A stretch of DNA of 64,000 bases from Chryseobacterium takakiae (GCF_900129385.1 NZ_FQVO01000007.1:62001-126000), one strand, 5' to 3'; positions 51,789-61,564 are shown, counted from the stretch's first letter. The notes: a model not told the origin generated them from the letters alone. A program made the numbers and translations.

Positions 51789-52826
51789 ATGAAAAACATA
51801 TTGAAAAAAAAATCATTTCTTTTCACATTACTTATAGCCTTAACAGTAGTTTCCTGCAAAAAGGAAATTGAAAAAATCAACGATAAAATCAGTGATGTAT
51901 CTTCATCTATATCAGATGATTCTAAAACAAAAGACTCTTTGGAAGCAAAAAAAGATTCTGTGGTGCAAAAACCATCATTACCTCCTGCAATGCAGGAATA
52001 TGGTTTTTATAATGCCTATATTTTTCCTAAAGACAAAAAAGTAAGAGACTCTCTTTTTGCTTCATTCAATAAAAAGTTTACTGAAAAAGAGCGTTATGCC
52101 ATACTTGCTTTAAACAGACTTGATTCCAAAAATAAATGGAATGCAGATACGTTAGTAGTTCCTGCCAAGATTGATACTACATTAATGGAATATTCTCCGT
52201 TTCCCATGCAGCTGGATGTGTTGAGTCCGGTTAAAAAATTTGTTGTCTTTTCTTACCCGATTCAGGCATACGGTGTTTATTCCAACGGAAGCTTGGTAAA
52301 ATGGGGTCCGACAAGTATGGGAAAAAAGGCCGCTAAAACAAAAACGGGACTTACGTTTGCCAACTGGAAAAAAAAGCTGGCGATATCTACAGTAGACAGC
52401 GAATGGAAACTTCCTTATAATTTCAATATCTTTAATCTGGACGGAATCGGTTGGCATCAGTATGATCTTCCGGGATATCCTGCTTCACACTCCTGTTTGC
52501 GATTGCTGATGAATGATGCGAAATGGCTGTATAACTATGCTGATACCTGGGTTCTTAATCCGGGAGGGGCTACCACCAAAGCTAGAGGCACCGCAGTTCT
52601 TGTATATGGAGATTATCCTTGGGGAAAACGTAAACCATGGAGGAAATTGCTAAATGACCCAAATTCCAATAATATTTCTGTTGAAGAAATGACAAAAATG
52701 ATCGAACCCAATATTGAAAAAATATTGAAAGAACAGGATAATAGAGAAAGGGTAGTAGACTCTATCAAAGCTGCAAAAGCAGTTTTGGAGCAAATGCCTC
52801 AGACGACCAAAACCCTGGAGCCTTAA
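51789..52826 (+). CDS. L,D-transpeptidase family lipoprotein (YkuD)
   Basis: A 345-residue lipoprotein with signal ending at C23 (TVVSC), then an acidic linker. The YkuD catalytic motif is complete: H217-type histidine in GWHQYDLPGYPAS, and H233-S-C236 in SHSCLRL. It should form 3-3 cross-links in peptidoglycan or attach proteins to it. The KWGPTSMGKKAAKTKTGL region matches substrate strands. The stop codon overlaps the stop of the convergent membrane protein gene. Confidence 0.9.
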   Translation: MKNILKKKSFLFTLLIALTVVSCKKEIEKINDKISDVSSSISDDSKTKDSLEAKKDSVVQKPSLPPAMQEYGFYNAYIFPKDKKVRDSLFASFNKKFTEKERYAILALNRLDSKNKWNADTLVVPAKIDTTLMEYSPFPMQLDVLSPVKKFVVFSYPIQAYGVYSNGSLVKWGPTSMGKKAAKTKTGLTFANWKKKLAISTVDSEWKLPYNFNIFNLDGIGWHQYDLPGYPASHSCLRLLMNDAKWLYNYADTWVLNPGGATTKARGTAVLVYGDYPWGKRKPWRKLLNDPNSNNISVEEMTKMIEPNIEKILKEQDNRERVVDSIKAAKAVLEQMPQTTKTLEP

Positions 52827-53347
52827 TCTTTCTTTTCAAACTGTAACGTAGATTCTTCTGCAAACCTACGGAGATTTAACATCTCATCTTTGGCTTTATG
52901 CTGCCCGAATCTTGCTGCAGCATAGGTAATCACAATACACAACAGCATAAGGAAAGAAGCATTCAGAGCCCAAGGAAACTCATGGCTGTTAATCTGTTTT
53001 TCTACATAGTACATGGAAAAAAATACCATCCAGAGGATGGAAAAAGAAAAATAAAGAAACATAAAAAACGTCCAGACGGCAGAACTTGGGCCAAAGATAC
53101 CACGTATGGTCGTTTCGTTATCTTCAATTTCTATCCGTAAGGATAATCTGGGTTTCCAATAGCCTTCATCTTCGGTTTTTACACAAATTGTCGCTACTTC
53201 TTTATTGATATTTCCGGAAAATTCGTCTTTATGTTCTGCCAGATATTTTTTCAGATTTTCTGCATACTCGTCTTTGGTGAGATGGGTAAACATTTTGAAC
53301 CGCGGTCTGGTTCTTATTTTGTCTATGGTTGTTTCTTCTGTTTTCAT
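52823..53347 (-). CDS. Hypothetical membrane protein
   Basis: A 174-residue protein with a charged cytoplasmic N-terminus (MKTEETTIDKIRTRPRFK) and two membrane helices (about 90-112 and 125-145). I know no family for it. The ATG at 53347 lies directly after the stop of the aspartyl protease gene on the same strand, so the longer frame to 53416 is rejected. It is probably co-translated with that protease. Its stop overlaps the L,D-transpeptidase stop on the other strand. Confidence 0.7.
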   Translation of the reverse strand: MKTEETTIDKIRTRPRFKMFTHLTKDEYAENLKKYLAEHKDEFSGNINKEVATICVKTEDEGYWKPRLSLRIEIEDNETTIRGIFGPSSAVWTFFMFLYFSFSILWMVFFSMYYVEKQINSHEFPWALNASFLMLLCIVITYAAARFGQHKAKDEMLNLRRFAEESTLQFEKKD

Positions 53348-53348
53348 A

Positions 53349-54674
53349 TTATTCCTGATAAGGTATAGGGTCTTCCAAAGTAAAACGAAGGGACATCGTT
53401 TTGTTTTTTCGTTCAATAATCATTTCTATGGTACGGCCTTCGTCGGATTTCATAAGTTCTAAAATCTTTTGTAAGGTCATATCTGCAGTTTTCTTGCCAT
53501 TTATGGTAATAAGCCGGTCATCTTTCTGTAATCCTGCTTTCGCTCCGGGAGAATCTTTTCTTACTCCTGCAATTGAGAAAATGGGTTTAAGAATGAAATT
53601 ATACTGCACGCTGCTGCTGAATATTTCAGTACCTCCTGAAGGTTTGCTTTGGCTTTTGGTGGGAAGATTTACAATATCTTTTGTCCATTCCATCCCGTCC
53701 TGTTTAAAATCCAGACCGCTCATATTGAAATGAAAAGGATCATAAAAATTGCGGTTTTTTTTGAGGTATATTTTCGCATGAGGATAATCCAGAGCTACGG
53801 TAAAACGTCTCATAATATCTCCTCCTACAGAACCTTTTCTGTTTTCAACGAGGCTTACGTGTTGTATGGAATATTCATCGGGCATTGCCGTAAGTGGTTT
53901 CTCGAATTTAAAATTACCTAAATAGAGATTATGGATACGGCTTCTTTTGCCGTAGATATCACCATTAAAGCCTCTTCCCAGAAAATCATCAATATTGGGA
54001 CGGTTATATACAAAATCTTTTATGAGTTTAGGGAAAAGCCATATCGGGTCACTATTTCCAAGATCAATAAGAAGTTTTGATCTTTTTCTTTCCTTTGTCA
54101 TTTCCACATCAGCAAAAATGTAAGGTTTATTTTTTTCAATACTTATTTCAAGTTCATTGAAACTTTTTATCTTTTTTCTAAACATGCTCTCATCTTTATA
54201 AATGGTAAGTTTTTTAGCCATATAGTCAATAAGAACAGGATGATTCTTAAAAAAATGGTAACCGATTATTCCGTTCACTGGAATTCCAACATGAGAAGAA
54301 ATATTGAAGTCCTGATCGGTAATGATATATACGGTCATGGAATCATTCACGAAATTTTTTCCGATTTTTCCAAAATTATTTTCCGACCGGAATCCGTCAA
54401 TACTTCTTTCTCCTCCTAATCCTGAAAATTTTATTTTTTCAACGTTTATAAGTTTTAGCTCTTTATTTTCCAGACTGAAGATGGACGTTTCAGCAACTCC
54501 CGTATCCAGTAAAAAGGTGAGTTCTGCGCCATTGATATTAACCGGAATGAATATAAGATTGTTGATAAATTTAAATGGAATAACTGTTTTTTTTGCGTCC
54601 CTAAGTTCAAAAGAGTTCTGGGCATTGATAAAAATACCAAAGAAAAAAAACCAGAAAAAAAATATAACTTTCAT
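53349..54674 (-). CDS. Retropepsin-like aspartyl protease with PDZ domain
   Basis: A 441-residue exported protein with signal peptide (MKVIFFFWFFFFGIFINAQ). The aspartyl motif is FLLDTGVAETSIF with D57-T58-G59. A second, less conserved lobe with LLIDLGNSDPIWL lies near 200-215. A PDZ domain covers about 355-430 (AKAGLQKDDRLITINGKKTADM). This layout is common in Bacteroidota predicted proteases. Substrate unknown. The downstream gene starts at once after its stop. Confidence 0.85.
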   Translation of the reverse strand: MKVIFFFWFFFFGIFINAQNSFELRDAKKTVIPFKFINNLIFIPVNINGAELTFLLDTGVAETSIFSLENKELKLINVEKIKFSGLGGERSIDGFRSENNFGKIGKNFVNDSMTVYIITDQDFNISSHVGIPVNGIIGYHFFKNHPVLIDYMAKKLTIYKDESMFRKKIKSFNELEISIEKNKPYIFADVEMTKERKRSKLLIDLGNSDPIWLFPKLIKDFVYNRPNIDDFLGRGFNGDIYGKRSRIHNLYLGNFKFEKPLTAMPDEYSIQHVSLVENRKGSVGGDIMRRFTVALDYPHAKIYLKKNRNFYDPFHFNMSGLDFKQDGMEWTKDIVNLPTKSQSKPSGGTEIFSSSVQYNFILKPIFSIAGVRKDSPGAKAGLQKDDRLITINGKKTADMTLQKILELMKSDEGRTIEMIIERKNKTMSLRFTLEDPIPYQE

Positions 54675-54704
54675 GTATGGAATTTAATCATTTTATCTGA
54701 ATTT

Positions 54705-54738
54705 TAATAAAAAAAGCATTCTCAATAGAAGAGAATGC
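54705..54738 (-). terminator. Terminator after the esterase gene
   Basis: An 8-bp stem GCATTCTC/GAGAATGC with a 7-base loop, followed on the minus strand by a run of seven T. Confidence 0.75.
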
Positions 54739-54784
54739 CTGGATATTTTTAAACAATTAAAAGAACGTATGAATAATTGTAAAT

Positions 54785-55423
54785 TTATTTCCGGAAAAAG
54801 TCCATAAGATCCATATAATTTTTCTGATTTACACCGTGGCCGCTCATATATTCTCTGAACGAAAAATAACACCCGAGATCATACAGCAGATCGGCAGCTT
54901 TTCTTCCCCAGTCCAGCGGAATGATAGCATCGTCGGTACCATGTGAAATAAAAAAACGTAATTTTTCAAGCTTTTTCTTATCTTTTACAATATTGTCCAG
55001 CAGTTTTTCTTCGGGATAGCTGCTTAGGCACGCAATCAGATTAAACATTTCAGGATATCTCAGGGCAAGTGCATAGCATAGAATCCCACCCTGACTGAAA
55101 CCGCAGAGATGTGTTTTTCCGTTCGTAATGCCGTAACGGTTGATGATATTCAGGATGTTTTCCAAAATACTGTTTAGGGATTCTGTTGCCTGTTGAACAT
55201 CAACAAAACGTTCAGGATTATTAAAATCGATATCATACCATGAATATCCCTCAAATTGTGTTGGTTTAGGTGCTCTGAAGCTTACGATGATCCAGTCTGC
55301 AGGAAGGGTTTCCCGAAAGCTGAAAAGATCCTGTTCATTGCTTCCGTATCCGTGAAACATAAAAAGAATCGTTGTTTCTGAAGTTATATGTTCCGGCTCT
55401 CTTACAATATAATCTAAATTCAT
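54785..55423 (-). CDS. Alpha/beta hydrolase (carboxylesterase/phospholipase family)
   Basis: A 212-residue cytoplasmic hydrolase of the carboxylesterase type 2 family. The triad is visible: S110 (GFSQGG), D165 (HGTDDAIIP) and H196 (MSGHGV). The early oxyanion region is FMFHGYGSNEQDL. Members hydrolyse short esters or deacylate lipids and proteins; no partner in the window suggests which. Single gene with its own terminator. Confidence 0.9.
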   Translation of the reverse strand: MNLDYIVREPEHITSETTILFMFHGYGSNEQDLFSFRETLPADWIIVSFRAPKPTQFEGYSWYDIDFNNPERFVDVQQATESLNSILENILNIINRYGITNGKTHLCGFSQGGILCYALALRYPEMFNLIACLSSYPEEKLLDNIVKDKKKLEKLRFFISHGTDDAIIPLDWGRKAADLLYDLGCYFSFREYMSGHGVNQKNYMDLMDFFRK

Positions 55424-55599
55424 TAGGCAAAGATAATTAATAAAGGTTGAATGATGATTTCATAAAGTAAAAATGAGACCATGTTTAATGAAGTGACAAA
55501 CTGTCTTTATATTGCAAATACGATTTATTAAATCGATATTTTTTAGAATTTTTTATTGGAAAATTTTCACGAAACCTATTTTTATATTGATAAAAAACC

Positions 55600-55607
55600 T
55601 ATATTTG
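55600..55607 (+). promoter_or_regulatory. -7 element of the surface lipoprotein gene
   Basis: TATATTTG, 26 bases before the ATG at 55634; it lies inside the longer in-frame stretch from 55556 and therefore supports the shorter gene. Confidence 0.5.
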
Positions 55608-55633
55608 AAACATTAAAAATCTATTTGGAAAAA

Positions 55634-56086
55634 ATGAAGCAATTTTACAAATCAAAAAGTTTACTGAAGCTTTCTTTTTTATTCGCCGTATTATTTTCGG
55701 TAATTTCTGTTCTTAACTCTTGTAAAGATGATGACGAAGACGAGTTCACGGATCATATTATTCAGCTTGAGGCAAAAATAAATATAAAAGGCCCAACACC
55801 TCCTCCTACAACGCCTCCTACGGTGAATTTTAAAGCGGTTGTTACCCAAATAGGAACAAGTCCTCAGACAACTTTTAACCCAACAGGATTAGTTTGGTCA
55901 TCAGGAGATCAATTTGTAAGCTCAAGTCAGTCTCAGGTAAGTATTGCTGCCAATGCAGTTCTTCCATATGCAGACTCAGAATTGATTGTAAATATTTACG
56001 TTGACGGAGAACTTGCAAAAACAGAAAAAGTAATAGGATCCGGAGAAAAAAACGCTTCTACTTATTACAGCTTCTTAGAATTATAA
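55634..56086 (+). CDS. Hypothetical lipoprotein with surface-export type acidic signal
   Basis: A 150-residue lipoprotein. The signal ends at C30, followed at once by KDDDEDE, an acidic stretch of the kind that sends Bacteroidota lipoproteins to the cell surface. The mature part has a proline-threonine linker (GPTPPPTTPPT) and then a beta-rich domain with no family I recognise. The ATG at 55634 is chosen because it gives a normal signal; the frame runs 26 codons further up. It ends at the large palindrome at 56166. Confidence 0.7.
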   Translation: MKQFYKSKSLLKLSFLFAVLFSVISVLNSCKDDDEDEFTDHIIQLEAKINIKGPTPPPTTPPTVNFKAVVTQIGTSPQTTFNPTGLVWSSGDQFVSSSQSQVSIAANAVLPYADSELIVNIYVDGELAKTEKVIGSGEKNASTYYSFLEL

Positions 56087-56165
56087 GAATACACTTTAAC
56101 AACATATGAAGACTGCTTAGGCAGTCTTTTTTTATGAGGAAATATAAATACTAAGTCGGGTATTT

Positions 56166-56212
56166 AAAAACAATCGGGCGCGGGATTTTAAATCCCGCGC
56201 CCGATTGTTTTT
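56166..56212. terminator. Perfect 21-bp GC-rich palindrome between convergent genes
   Basis: Arms 56166-56186 and 56192-56212 pair without mismatch around TTTAA. The ends are A/T runs, so it can act as a terminator in both directions for the lipoprotein gene and tyrS. The GCGCGGG core is striking in this AT-rich DNA. Confidence 0.8.
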
Positions 56213-56224
56213 ATAATGAAGAAA

Positions 56225-57520
56225 TTAAATCACTTTTACAATAAAATAATTTTTCTTTCCTTTTTGAAGCAAAAGGAATTTACCGTCGATAAGGTCGCTT
56301 TCATTGGCTATAAAAGTGTCATTCACTTTTTGCTTGTTGACCGAAATGGCATTGCCTTTGATTTCTCTGGAGGCTTCACTTTTAGATTTCAGAAAACCTG
56401 ACTTTTCCGAAAGAAGATCAATAATATTAATGCCTAAAGCATCAGATTTTGCGATCTCTTTTTGTGGTACACCGTCGAAAAGTTCAAGAAAAGTTGCTTC
56501 ATCCAGACTTACCATATCTTCAGCAGTGGAACGTCCGAAAAGAATTTCAGAAGCCTTCAATGCTTTTTCATATTCTTCTCTTCCATGAACCCAAACCGTA
56601 ACTTCTTCAGCCAGTTTTTTCTGAAGTTTTCTCTCATTAGGCGCTGTTTTATGTTCTTCAATTAAATTTTCAATTTCCTCTTTTCCTAAGAATGTATAGA
56701 ATTTTATGAATCGTTCAGCGTCGTCATCCGTTGCATTCAGCCAGAACTGGTAGAATTTGTAAGGCGAAGTTTTTTTCTTGTCCAGCCAATAATTTTCTCC
56801 GCTTTCAGATTTACCGAATTTGGAACCATCGGCTTTGGTGATCAAAGGAACTGTCAATGCAAACGCTTCGCCCTGTGCTTTTCTTCGGATCAGCTCCGTC
56901 CCGGTGGTGATATTTCCCCATTGGTCAGAACCTCCCATCTGAAGTTTTACATTATTATTCTGGTACAAATGCAGGAAATCATATCCCTGGATTAGCTGAT
57001 ATGTAAATTCGGTAAAGCTCATTCCATCTGCTCCGGCTTCTCCTGAAAATCTCTTTTTCACAGAATCTTTGGCCATCATATAATTAACCGTAATATTTTT
57101 TCCCACATTTTTTGCAAAATCAAGGAAAGAAATATTCTTCATCCAGTCATAGTTATTGACAAGCTCAGCTTTATTGGGCTCACTTCCTGAGAAATCAAGA
57201 AATCGGGACAATTGGTTTTTCAGGCAGTCTACATAATGAAGAAGTGTTTCCTCATCCAAAAGGTTTCTTTCTGAAGATTTTCCCGAAGGATCTCCAATCA
57301 TTCCCGTAGCACCTCCCACCAAAGCAATCGGCTTATGGCCATGCTGTTGAAAGTGAGCAAGAATTTTTATCTGAATAAGACTTCCAATATGTAAAGAATC
57401 TGCAGTAGGATCAAAACCGATATAAGCCGTTGTTGTTTCCTTATTCAGCTGTTCATCCGTTCCGGGCATCATGTCTGCAAAAAGACCGCGCCATTTCAAT
57501 TCTTCAATAAAAGAGTTCAT
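56225..57520 (-). CDS. tyrS: Tyrosyl-tRNA synthetase
   Basis: A 431-residue class I synthetase charging tRNA-Tyr. Signatures: [14 protein letters not shown] (HIGH) near residue 37-50, [10 protein letters not shown] and the KMSKS equivalent SKFGKSESG near 232-240. The C-terminal S4-like domain covers about 360-431. Length and motifs fit the bacterial TyrRS type. It is divergent from the second sigma factor gene across a gap carrying a large palindrome. Confidence 0.95.
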   Translation of the reverse strand: MNSFIEELKWRGLFADMMPGTDEQLNKETTTAYIGFDPTADSLHIGSLIQIKILAHFQQHGHKPIALVGGATGMIGDPSGKSSERNLLDEETLLHYVDCLKNQLSRFLDFSGSEPNKAELVNNYDWMKNISFLDFAKNVGKNITVNYMMAKDSVKKRFSGEAGADGMSFTEFTYQLIQGYDFLHLYQNNNVKLQMGGSDQWGNITTGTELIRRKAQGEAFALTVPLITKADGSKFGKSESGENYWLDKKKTSPYKFYQFWLNATDDDAERFIKFYTFLGKEEIENLIEEHKTAPNERKLQKKLAEEVTVWVHGREEYEKALKASEILFGRSTAEDMVSLDEATFLELFDGVPQKEIAKSDALGINIIDLLSEKSGFLKSKSEASREIKGNAISVNKQKVNDTFIANESDLIDGKFLLLQKGKKNYFIVKVI

Positions 57521-57639
57521 TATTTTTAACTTTAAAATTTAATGTGCAAAGATAATCATTTCAGGGAAATAAGGGCAAACGGATAATCTGTCATTTGCAA
57601 TGGATAACTTCTAATTTGTTTAAGAACTGTTTGAGCACG

Positions 57640-57775
57640 TTGAATTTTTTTAGGAGCTTTTTCCTGCTCTCCGCACTCGCTATTTTTAGGATTACGGCGG
57701 CGCGGCGGAGCCGCGCCGCCGTAATCCTAAAAATGAGCTCAGACAATCGCTGCGATCAGGGCTAAACTTCAGTCG
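57640..57775. repeat. GC-rich palindromic intergenic element
   Basis: A perfect 25-bp stem (57682-57706 with 57710-57734) around loop GGA. The core GGCGGCGCGGC is far richer in G+C than the surroundings. Flanks carry TTAGGAGCTTTTTCCTGCTCTCC-like words (shown in part) on one side and CGCTGCGATCAGGGCTAA on the other. It resembles dispersed intergenic elements I recall from Flavobacteriia; that memory is unverified. There is no gene in 57521-57852. Confidence 0.7.
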
Positions 57776-57815
57776 GAATTACAACTATTTGAGCGAAATT
57801 CATTTGATAACGTGC

Positions 57816-57846
57816 TTTGTGCTTTTAGCCAAAATCAATATATTTG
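57816..57846 (+). promoter_or_regulatory. Promoter of the second sigma factor gene
   Basis: TTTG (57816-57819), a 19-base spacer, TATATTTG (57839-57846). The ATG at 57853 lies only 7 bases after it, so the transcript should be nearly leaderless. Confidence 0.7.
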
Positions 57847-57852
57847 TTTATA

Positions 57853-58413
57853 ATGAACGAAGAACAATTATTCCAGCTTATTACAAAGGCAAAGGAAAAA
57901 GACCAAAAGGCACAGACCAGGCTCATCAACATTTTTTGGGTTGATGTTTTCTCTTTCGTAATGAAAAAAGTTCATGATGAAAATGATGCTGATGAAATAA
58001 CAGTGAATGTTTTTTCAAAAGTATTATCAAAGCTGGATATGTACGATCCACATTTTCAGTTTAAAACCTGGATACTTACCATTGCTCAGAATACCATCAT
58101 CGATTTTTGGAGAAGAAAAAGCAGGGAAAACCAGGATCCTACCGAAAACCTTGATGAAGTAAAAAATCAGTACGCAAAATCACCGGAAGAACTCATGATC
58201 TCTGAAGAAGAGCAGAAAAAAATAATCAAAACCATAGAATCGCTGGATGCCAATTATCAGGATATTATCAGGCTGCGGTTTTTTGAGGAGAAGAGTATTA
58301 AAGAAATAGCGGAGGAACTCGGCATTTCTGTTGCCAATACCAAAGTTCGGGTGATGCGCGCGAAAAAAGTGCTGGCTGAGTTGTTAAAGAACAATGAATT
58401 TGAGGATAATTAA
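57853..58413 (+). CDS. ECF-type RNA polymerase sigma factor
   Basis: A 186-residue sigma-70 family protein. Region 2 spans about 22-90 (DENDADEITVNVFSKVLSKL, FKTWILTIAQNTIIDFWRRK), and region 4.2 spans about 125-180 (YQDIIRLRFFEEKSIKEIAEELGISVANTKV). No anti-sigma gene is adjacent, as the next gene converges. The start is the ATG at 57853. A longer TTG start at 57844 overlaps the promoter and is rejected. Its regulon cannot be guessed from context. Confidence 0.9.
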   Translation: MNEEQLFQLITKAKEKDQKAQTRLINIFWVDVFSFVMKKVHDENDADEITVNVFSKVLSKLDMYDPHFQFKTWILTIAQNTIIDFWRRKSRENQDPTENLDEVKNQYAKSPEELMISEEEQKKIIKTIESLDANYQDIIRLRFFEEKSIKEIAEELGISVANTKVRVMRAKKVLAELLKNNEFEDN

Positions 58414-58437
58414 TCACTAATAAAGTCTTACCCTTAA

Positions 58438-59070
58438 CTATAAATAAACTTTCTCCTTTGTTTTCGGAAGAAGAATTTCTATTCGCTCCTTTTGATTTCT
58501 GTTCTGAAGATTAAGTTTTATCCCTTTTTTTATCACTGTTTCTTTCCTGGAATCTCCGTATTCTTTCCTGTTTTCAACCTCTTTTTCAAAAATCAGCTTT
58601 CCGGTGGAAAGATTAAAATCAATATCAGTCCAATATTCCTCTGGTTTTCCACTGCCGGATGAATAACCGATCAATTCAAAATGCCCGTTCTGAAATCTAT
58701 ATTTATCCGTATAGCCCCATTTCCAGCTGCTGCCTCCGGCCTGGGTAATCATTAAGATTCCATCTTTAATTTCGGTAGTCTGATAAGGATCGCCCATCAT
58801 TCCGCCGTCATTGCTTTTCAGAATGGCGTTTCTGGATTTTTCAAGGATTGTCCATTTTTGATTTACTTTTTTCAATATCTGGATCTCGCGGATATTTCCG
58901 TACTCTGTAGTGTCTTTGGTATTGTAAACAATTACTTTTTCGGGAATGAGATCTCCATCCAGATCTCCGTCAACGGTTTCAATAATGGTGGCGGCATCTG
59001 GCTGAAATTCTTTTTGGGCAAAGCACAATATATTTAATGTAACCGTTAAAAAACATAAGATGGATTTCAT
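58438..59070 (-). CDS. Hypothetical exported protein with calcium-loop-like repeat
   Basis: A 210-residue exported protein with signal peptide (about 1-18, ILCFAQ). The mature start carries [17 protein letters not shown], a Asp-rich loop like those of EF-hand, dockerin or VCBS/FG-GAP repeats. The rest is beta-rich ([15 protein letters not shown]). No family is assigned. It converges with the sigma gene and is divergent from lipA. Confidence 0.72.
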   Translation of the reverse strand: MKSILCFLTVTLNILCFAQKEFQPDAATIIETVDGDLDGDLIPEKVIVYNTKDTTEYGNIREIQILKKVNQKWTILEKSRNAILKSNDGGMMGDPYQTTEIKDGILMITQAGGSSWKWGYTDKYRFQNGHFELIGYSSGSGKPEEYWTDIDFNLSTGKLIFEKEVENRKEYGDSRKETVIKKGIKLNLQNRNQKERIEILLPKTKEKVYL

Positions 59071-59124
59071 AGGAAGATATTTATATTTAAAATTACAAAA
59101 TTATATCTTTCATCAATCTCTGTC

Positions 59125-59158
59125 TTTGATTGTTTCGATAAAAAAATCACTAACTTTG
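59125..59158 (+). promoter_or_regulatory. Probable promoter of lipA
   Basis: TTTG (59125-59128), a 22-base spacer, then TAACTTTG (59151-59158), 20 bases before the ATG. The spacer is slightly long; an 18-base alternative with TTG also exists. Confidence 0.5.
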
Positions 59159-59178
59159 AACCTTCAATTGAGATAGAG

Positions 59179-60045
59179 ATGGAGGATTTAATTCAAAATA
59201 CAACCGTTCAGAAACCAAAATGGATCCGTGTAAAACTGCCTACCGGTAAGAATTACAGAGAACTGAGAACTTTGGTTGATAAATATAAATTAAATACAAT
59301 CTGCCAGAGTGGAAGCTGCCCGAATATGGGCGAATGCTGGGGCGAAGGGACGGCAACCTTCATGATTCTGGGGAATATCTGCACAAGAAGCTGCGGATTT
59401 TGCGGAGTAAAAACAGGAAAGCCGCTTGATGTAAACTGGGACGAACCGGAAAAAGTGGCGCGCTCCATCAAATTAATGAAAATCAAACATGCCGTTCTTA
59501 CTTCGGTAGACCGTGATGATCTGAAAGATATGGGATCTATTCTCTGGGCAGAAACGGTAAATGCGGTAAGAAGAATTTCTCCGGGAACAACCATGGAAAC
59601 ACTGATTCCTGATTTTCAGGGGATCACAAAACACATTGACCGCCTGGTTGATGTGGCTCCAGAAGTAATTTCCCACAACATGGAAACAGTAAAACGACTT
59701 ACCCGTGAAGTAAGAATCCAGGCAAAATATGAAAGAAGTCTTGAAGTCTTGAGATATCTTAAAGAAGCAGGACAGCGAAGAACCAAAACCGGAGTAATGC
59801 TCGGTTTAGGTGAAACGAAAGATGAAGTTTTCCAGACCATTGAAGACATCAGAAATGCCAACGTAGATGTTATTACTTTAGGACAATATCTTCAGCCGAC
59901 CAAGAAACATCTTCCTGTAAAGAGATTCATCACTCCCGAAGAGTTCGATGAGTTTGGAGATTTTGCAAGAAGCTTAGGGTTCAGGCATGTGGAAAGTTCG
60001 CCACTGGTGAGAAGTTCTTATCACGCAGAAAAACATATTCACTAA
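59179..60045 (+). CDS. lipA: Lipoyl synthase
   Basis: A 288-residue radical SAM enzyme that inserts two sulfurs into protein-bound octanoate. The auxiliary cluster cysteines C42, C47 and C53 are in [12 protein letters not shown], and the radical SAM cluster C68, C72 and C75 in CTRSCGFC. The late RSSYHAE motif is also present. Length is typical. It has a promoter just upstream and a terminator at 60052. The auxiliary cluster is consumed and needs rebuilding, which would draw on a cysteine desulfurase such as that at 45071. Confidence 0.96.
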   Translation: MEDLIQNTTVQKPKWIRVKLPTGKNYRELRTLVDKYKLNTICQSGSCPNMGECWGEGTATFMILGNICTRSCGFCGVKTGKPLDVNWDEPEKVARSIKLMKIKHAVLTSVDRDDLKDMGSILWAETVNAVRRISPGTTMETLIPDFQGITKHIDRLVDVAPEVISHNMETVKRLTREVRIQAKYERSLEVLRYLKEAGQRRTKTGVMLGLGETKDEVFQTIEDIRNANVDVITLGQYLQPTKKHLPVKRFITPEEFDEFGDFARSLGFRHVESSPLVRSSYHAEKHIH

Positions 60046-60051
60046 TCATAC

Positions 60052-60079
60052 ATCGCTTCACTTCTGAAGCGATTTTTTT
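60052..60079 (+). terminator. Terminator after lipA
   Basis: A 9-bp stem ATCGCTTCA/TGAAGCGAT with loop CTTC and a run of seven T. Confidence 0.85.
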
Positions 60080-60259
60080 GACCATATAATTTTGTTGCTT
60101 GCTTTCAGCAATAAGTATATTTCAATAACTAGAAACTTTATTCTTATTAAACATATTTAGTTTTTTATTTAATGAAGTTAATATACAAGAGCTTTATGTC
60201 ATTTTGGTTAAAGCATAAATGATTATTTATAGTGAATTTTGCACTTTCAAAGAAGTATA

Positions 60260-61456
60260 ATGAAGATAGATAAAAAAATAATACCTCTTGCCATTGGAGG
60301 ATTGGGAATCGGAACGACAGAATTTACCATTATGGGACTGCTTCCCGATATGGCAAAGAGTTTACAGATCAGTATTCCGGAAGCGGGACACCTCATCTCT
60401 GCATATGCGTTTGGAGTAGTGGTAGGTGCTCCCATCCTGATCGGATATTCGGTGAAGTTTCCTCCCAAGAAAGTGCTGATGGCATTGATGGTAATTTTCA
60501 CATTGTTTAATGCATTTTCTGCTATGGCTCCTGACTATACAACGATGATGATCATTCGTTTTCTTTCGGGTCTTCCGCATGGAGCATTTTTCGGAGTCGG
60601 AACAGTAGTTGCGGCAAGAATGGCAGCAAAGGGAAAAGAAGCATTCAATATCTCCCTCATGTTCACCGGACTTACCATTGCCAATCTCGCCATGGTTCCT
60701 CTCGTAACCTATATTGGCCATACCTTTCATTGGAGATGGTATTTTGCAATTGTTTCGGTAATTGGTTTGTTGGCTCTCTTGTTTCTAAAGCTTTGGCTTC
60801 CTGATGTGAAGTCTGATAAAGAAACGCATTTTATGGAAGAATTAAAGTTTCTCAAAAAAAGACAGTCATGGCTGGTTTTAATGATTACGGCGATTGGTTT
60901 TGGCGGACTATTTACATGGTTCAGTTATATTACGCCGCTTATGACCATTGTTTCAGGAATACCGGAAAGCTATATGGCTTACGTAATGATTTTGGCCGGA
61001 GCCGGAATGGTAGTCGGGAATCTTGTTGGAGGATATTTATCAGACAGGCTAAATCCGGAGAAAACGTGCGTTTTGCTTTTGCTTTTAATGATGATTTCTC
61101 TGGCCGGCGTATTTTTCTTATCGGAATACCGTAATGTATCACTTATCCTTACCTTCATTTGCGGAGCATTGTCTATGTCTGTATCAGCACCGATTAATAT
61201 CATGATGATGAAAGCTGCACCGAAAAGCGAAATGATGGCCGCAGCATTTATGCAGGCAGCCTTCAATATTGCCAATGCGATGGGAGCATTTCTTGGCGGA
61301 ATTCCGTTGGAAAAAGGATATGCGTTCAATTATCCTTCACTGGTAGGAGTGGGAATGACCCTGATAGGATTAATTATCAGCATACGATACAAATATCTGT
61401 ACGCTTCAGTAGAAGTTCAGGAAACAATAACCGAATGTGTTTCATGCGAAAAATAA
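60260..61456 (+). CDS. MFS transporter, AraJ-like (DHA1)
   Basis: A 398-residue inner-membrane transporter with 12 helices. The early GTTEFTIMGLLPDMAKSL and RFLSGLPHGAFFGVG segments match the AraJ/YdhP branch of drug:H+ antiporters and sugar efflux proteins. Its substrate is unknown. The start is the ATG at 60260; an in-frame TTG at 60239 would add seven residues of no typical kind. A bidirectional terminator follows at 61521. Confidence 0.9.
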   Translation: MKIDKKIIPLAIGGLGIGTTEFTIMGLLPDMAKSLQISIPEAGHLISAYAFGVVVGAPILIGYSVKFPPKKVLMALMVIFTLFNAFSAMAPDYTTMMIIRFLSGLPHGAFFGVGTVVAARMAAKGKEAFNISLMFTGLTIANLAMVPLVTYIGHTFHWRWYFAIVSVIGLLALLFLKLWLPDVKSDKETHFMEELKFLKKRQSWLVLMITAIGFGGLFTWFSYITPLMTIVSGIPESYMAYVMILAGAGMVVGNLVGGYLSDRLNPEKTCVLLLLLMMISLAGVFFLSEYRNVSLILTFICGALSMSVSAPINIMMMKAAPKSEMMAAAFMQAAFNIANAMGAFLGGIPLEKGYAFNYPSLVGVGMTLIGLIISIRYKYLYASVEVQETITECVSCEK

Positions 61457-61520
61457 AGCAAAGTTATGCTGCTTAAGAATTATTTGATAAAAATAAGTGG
61501 CAGCAATTTACTTGTTGACA

Positions 61521-61564
61521 AAAAACAAAATAGGCCATCTCTAAAGATCGCCTATTTTGTTTTT
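61521..61564. terminator. Bidirectional terminator between the MFS gene and the SpoIIAA-like gene
   Basis: A 14-bp stem AAAACAAAATAGGC/GCCTATTTTGTTTT with a partly paired ATCT/AGAT interior and T-runs on both strands. Confidence 0.75.
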
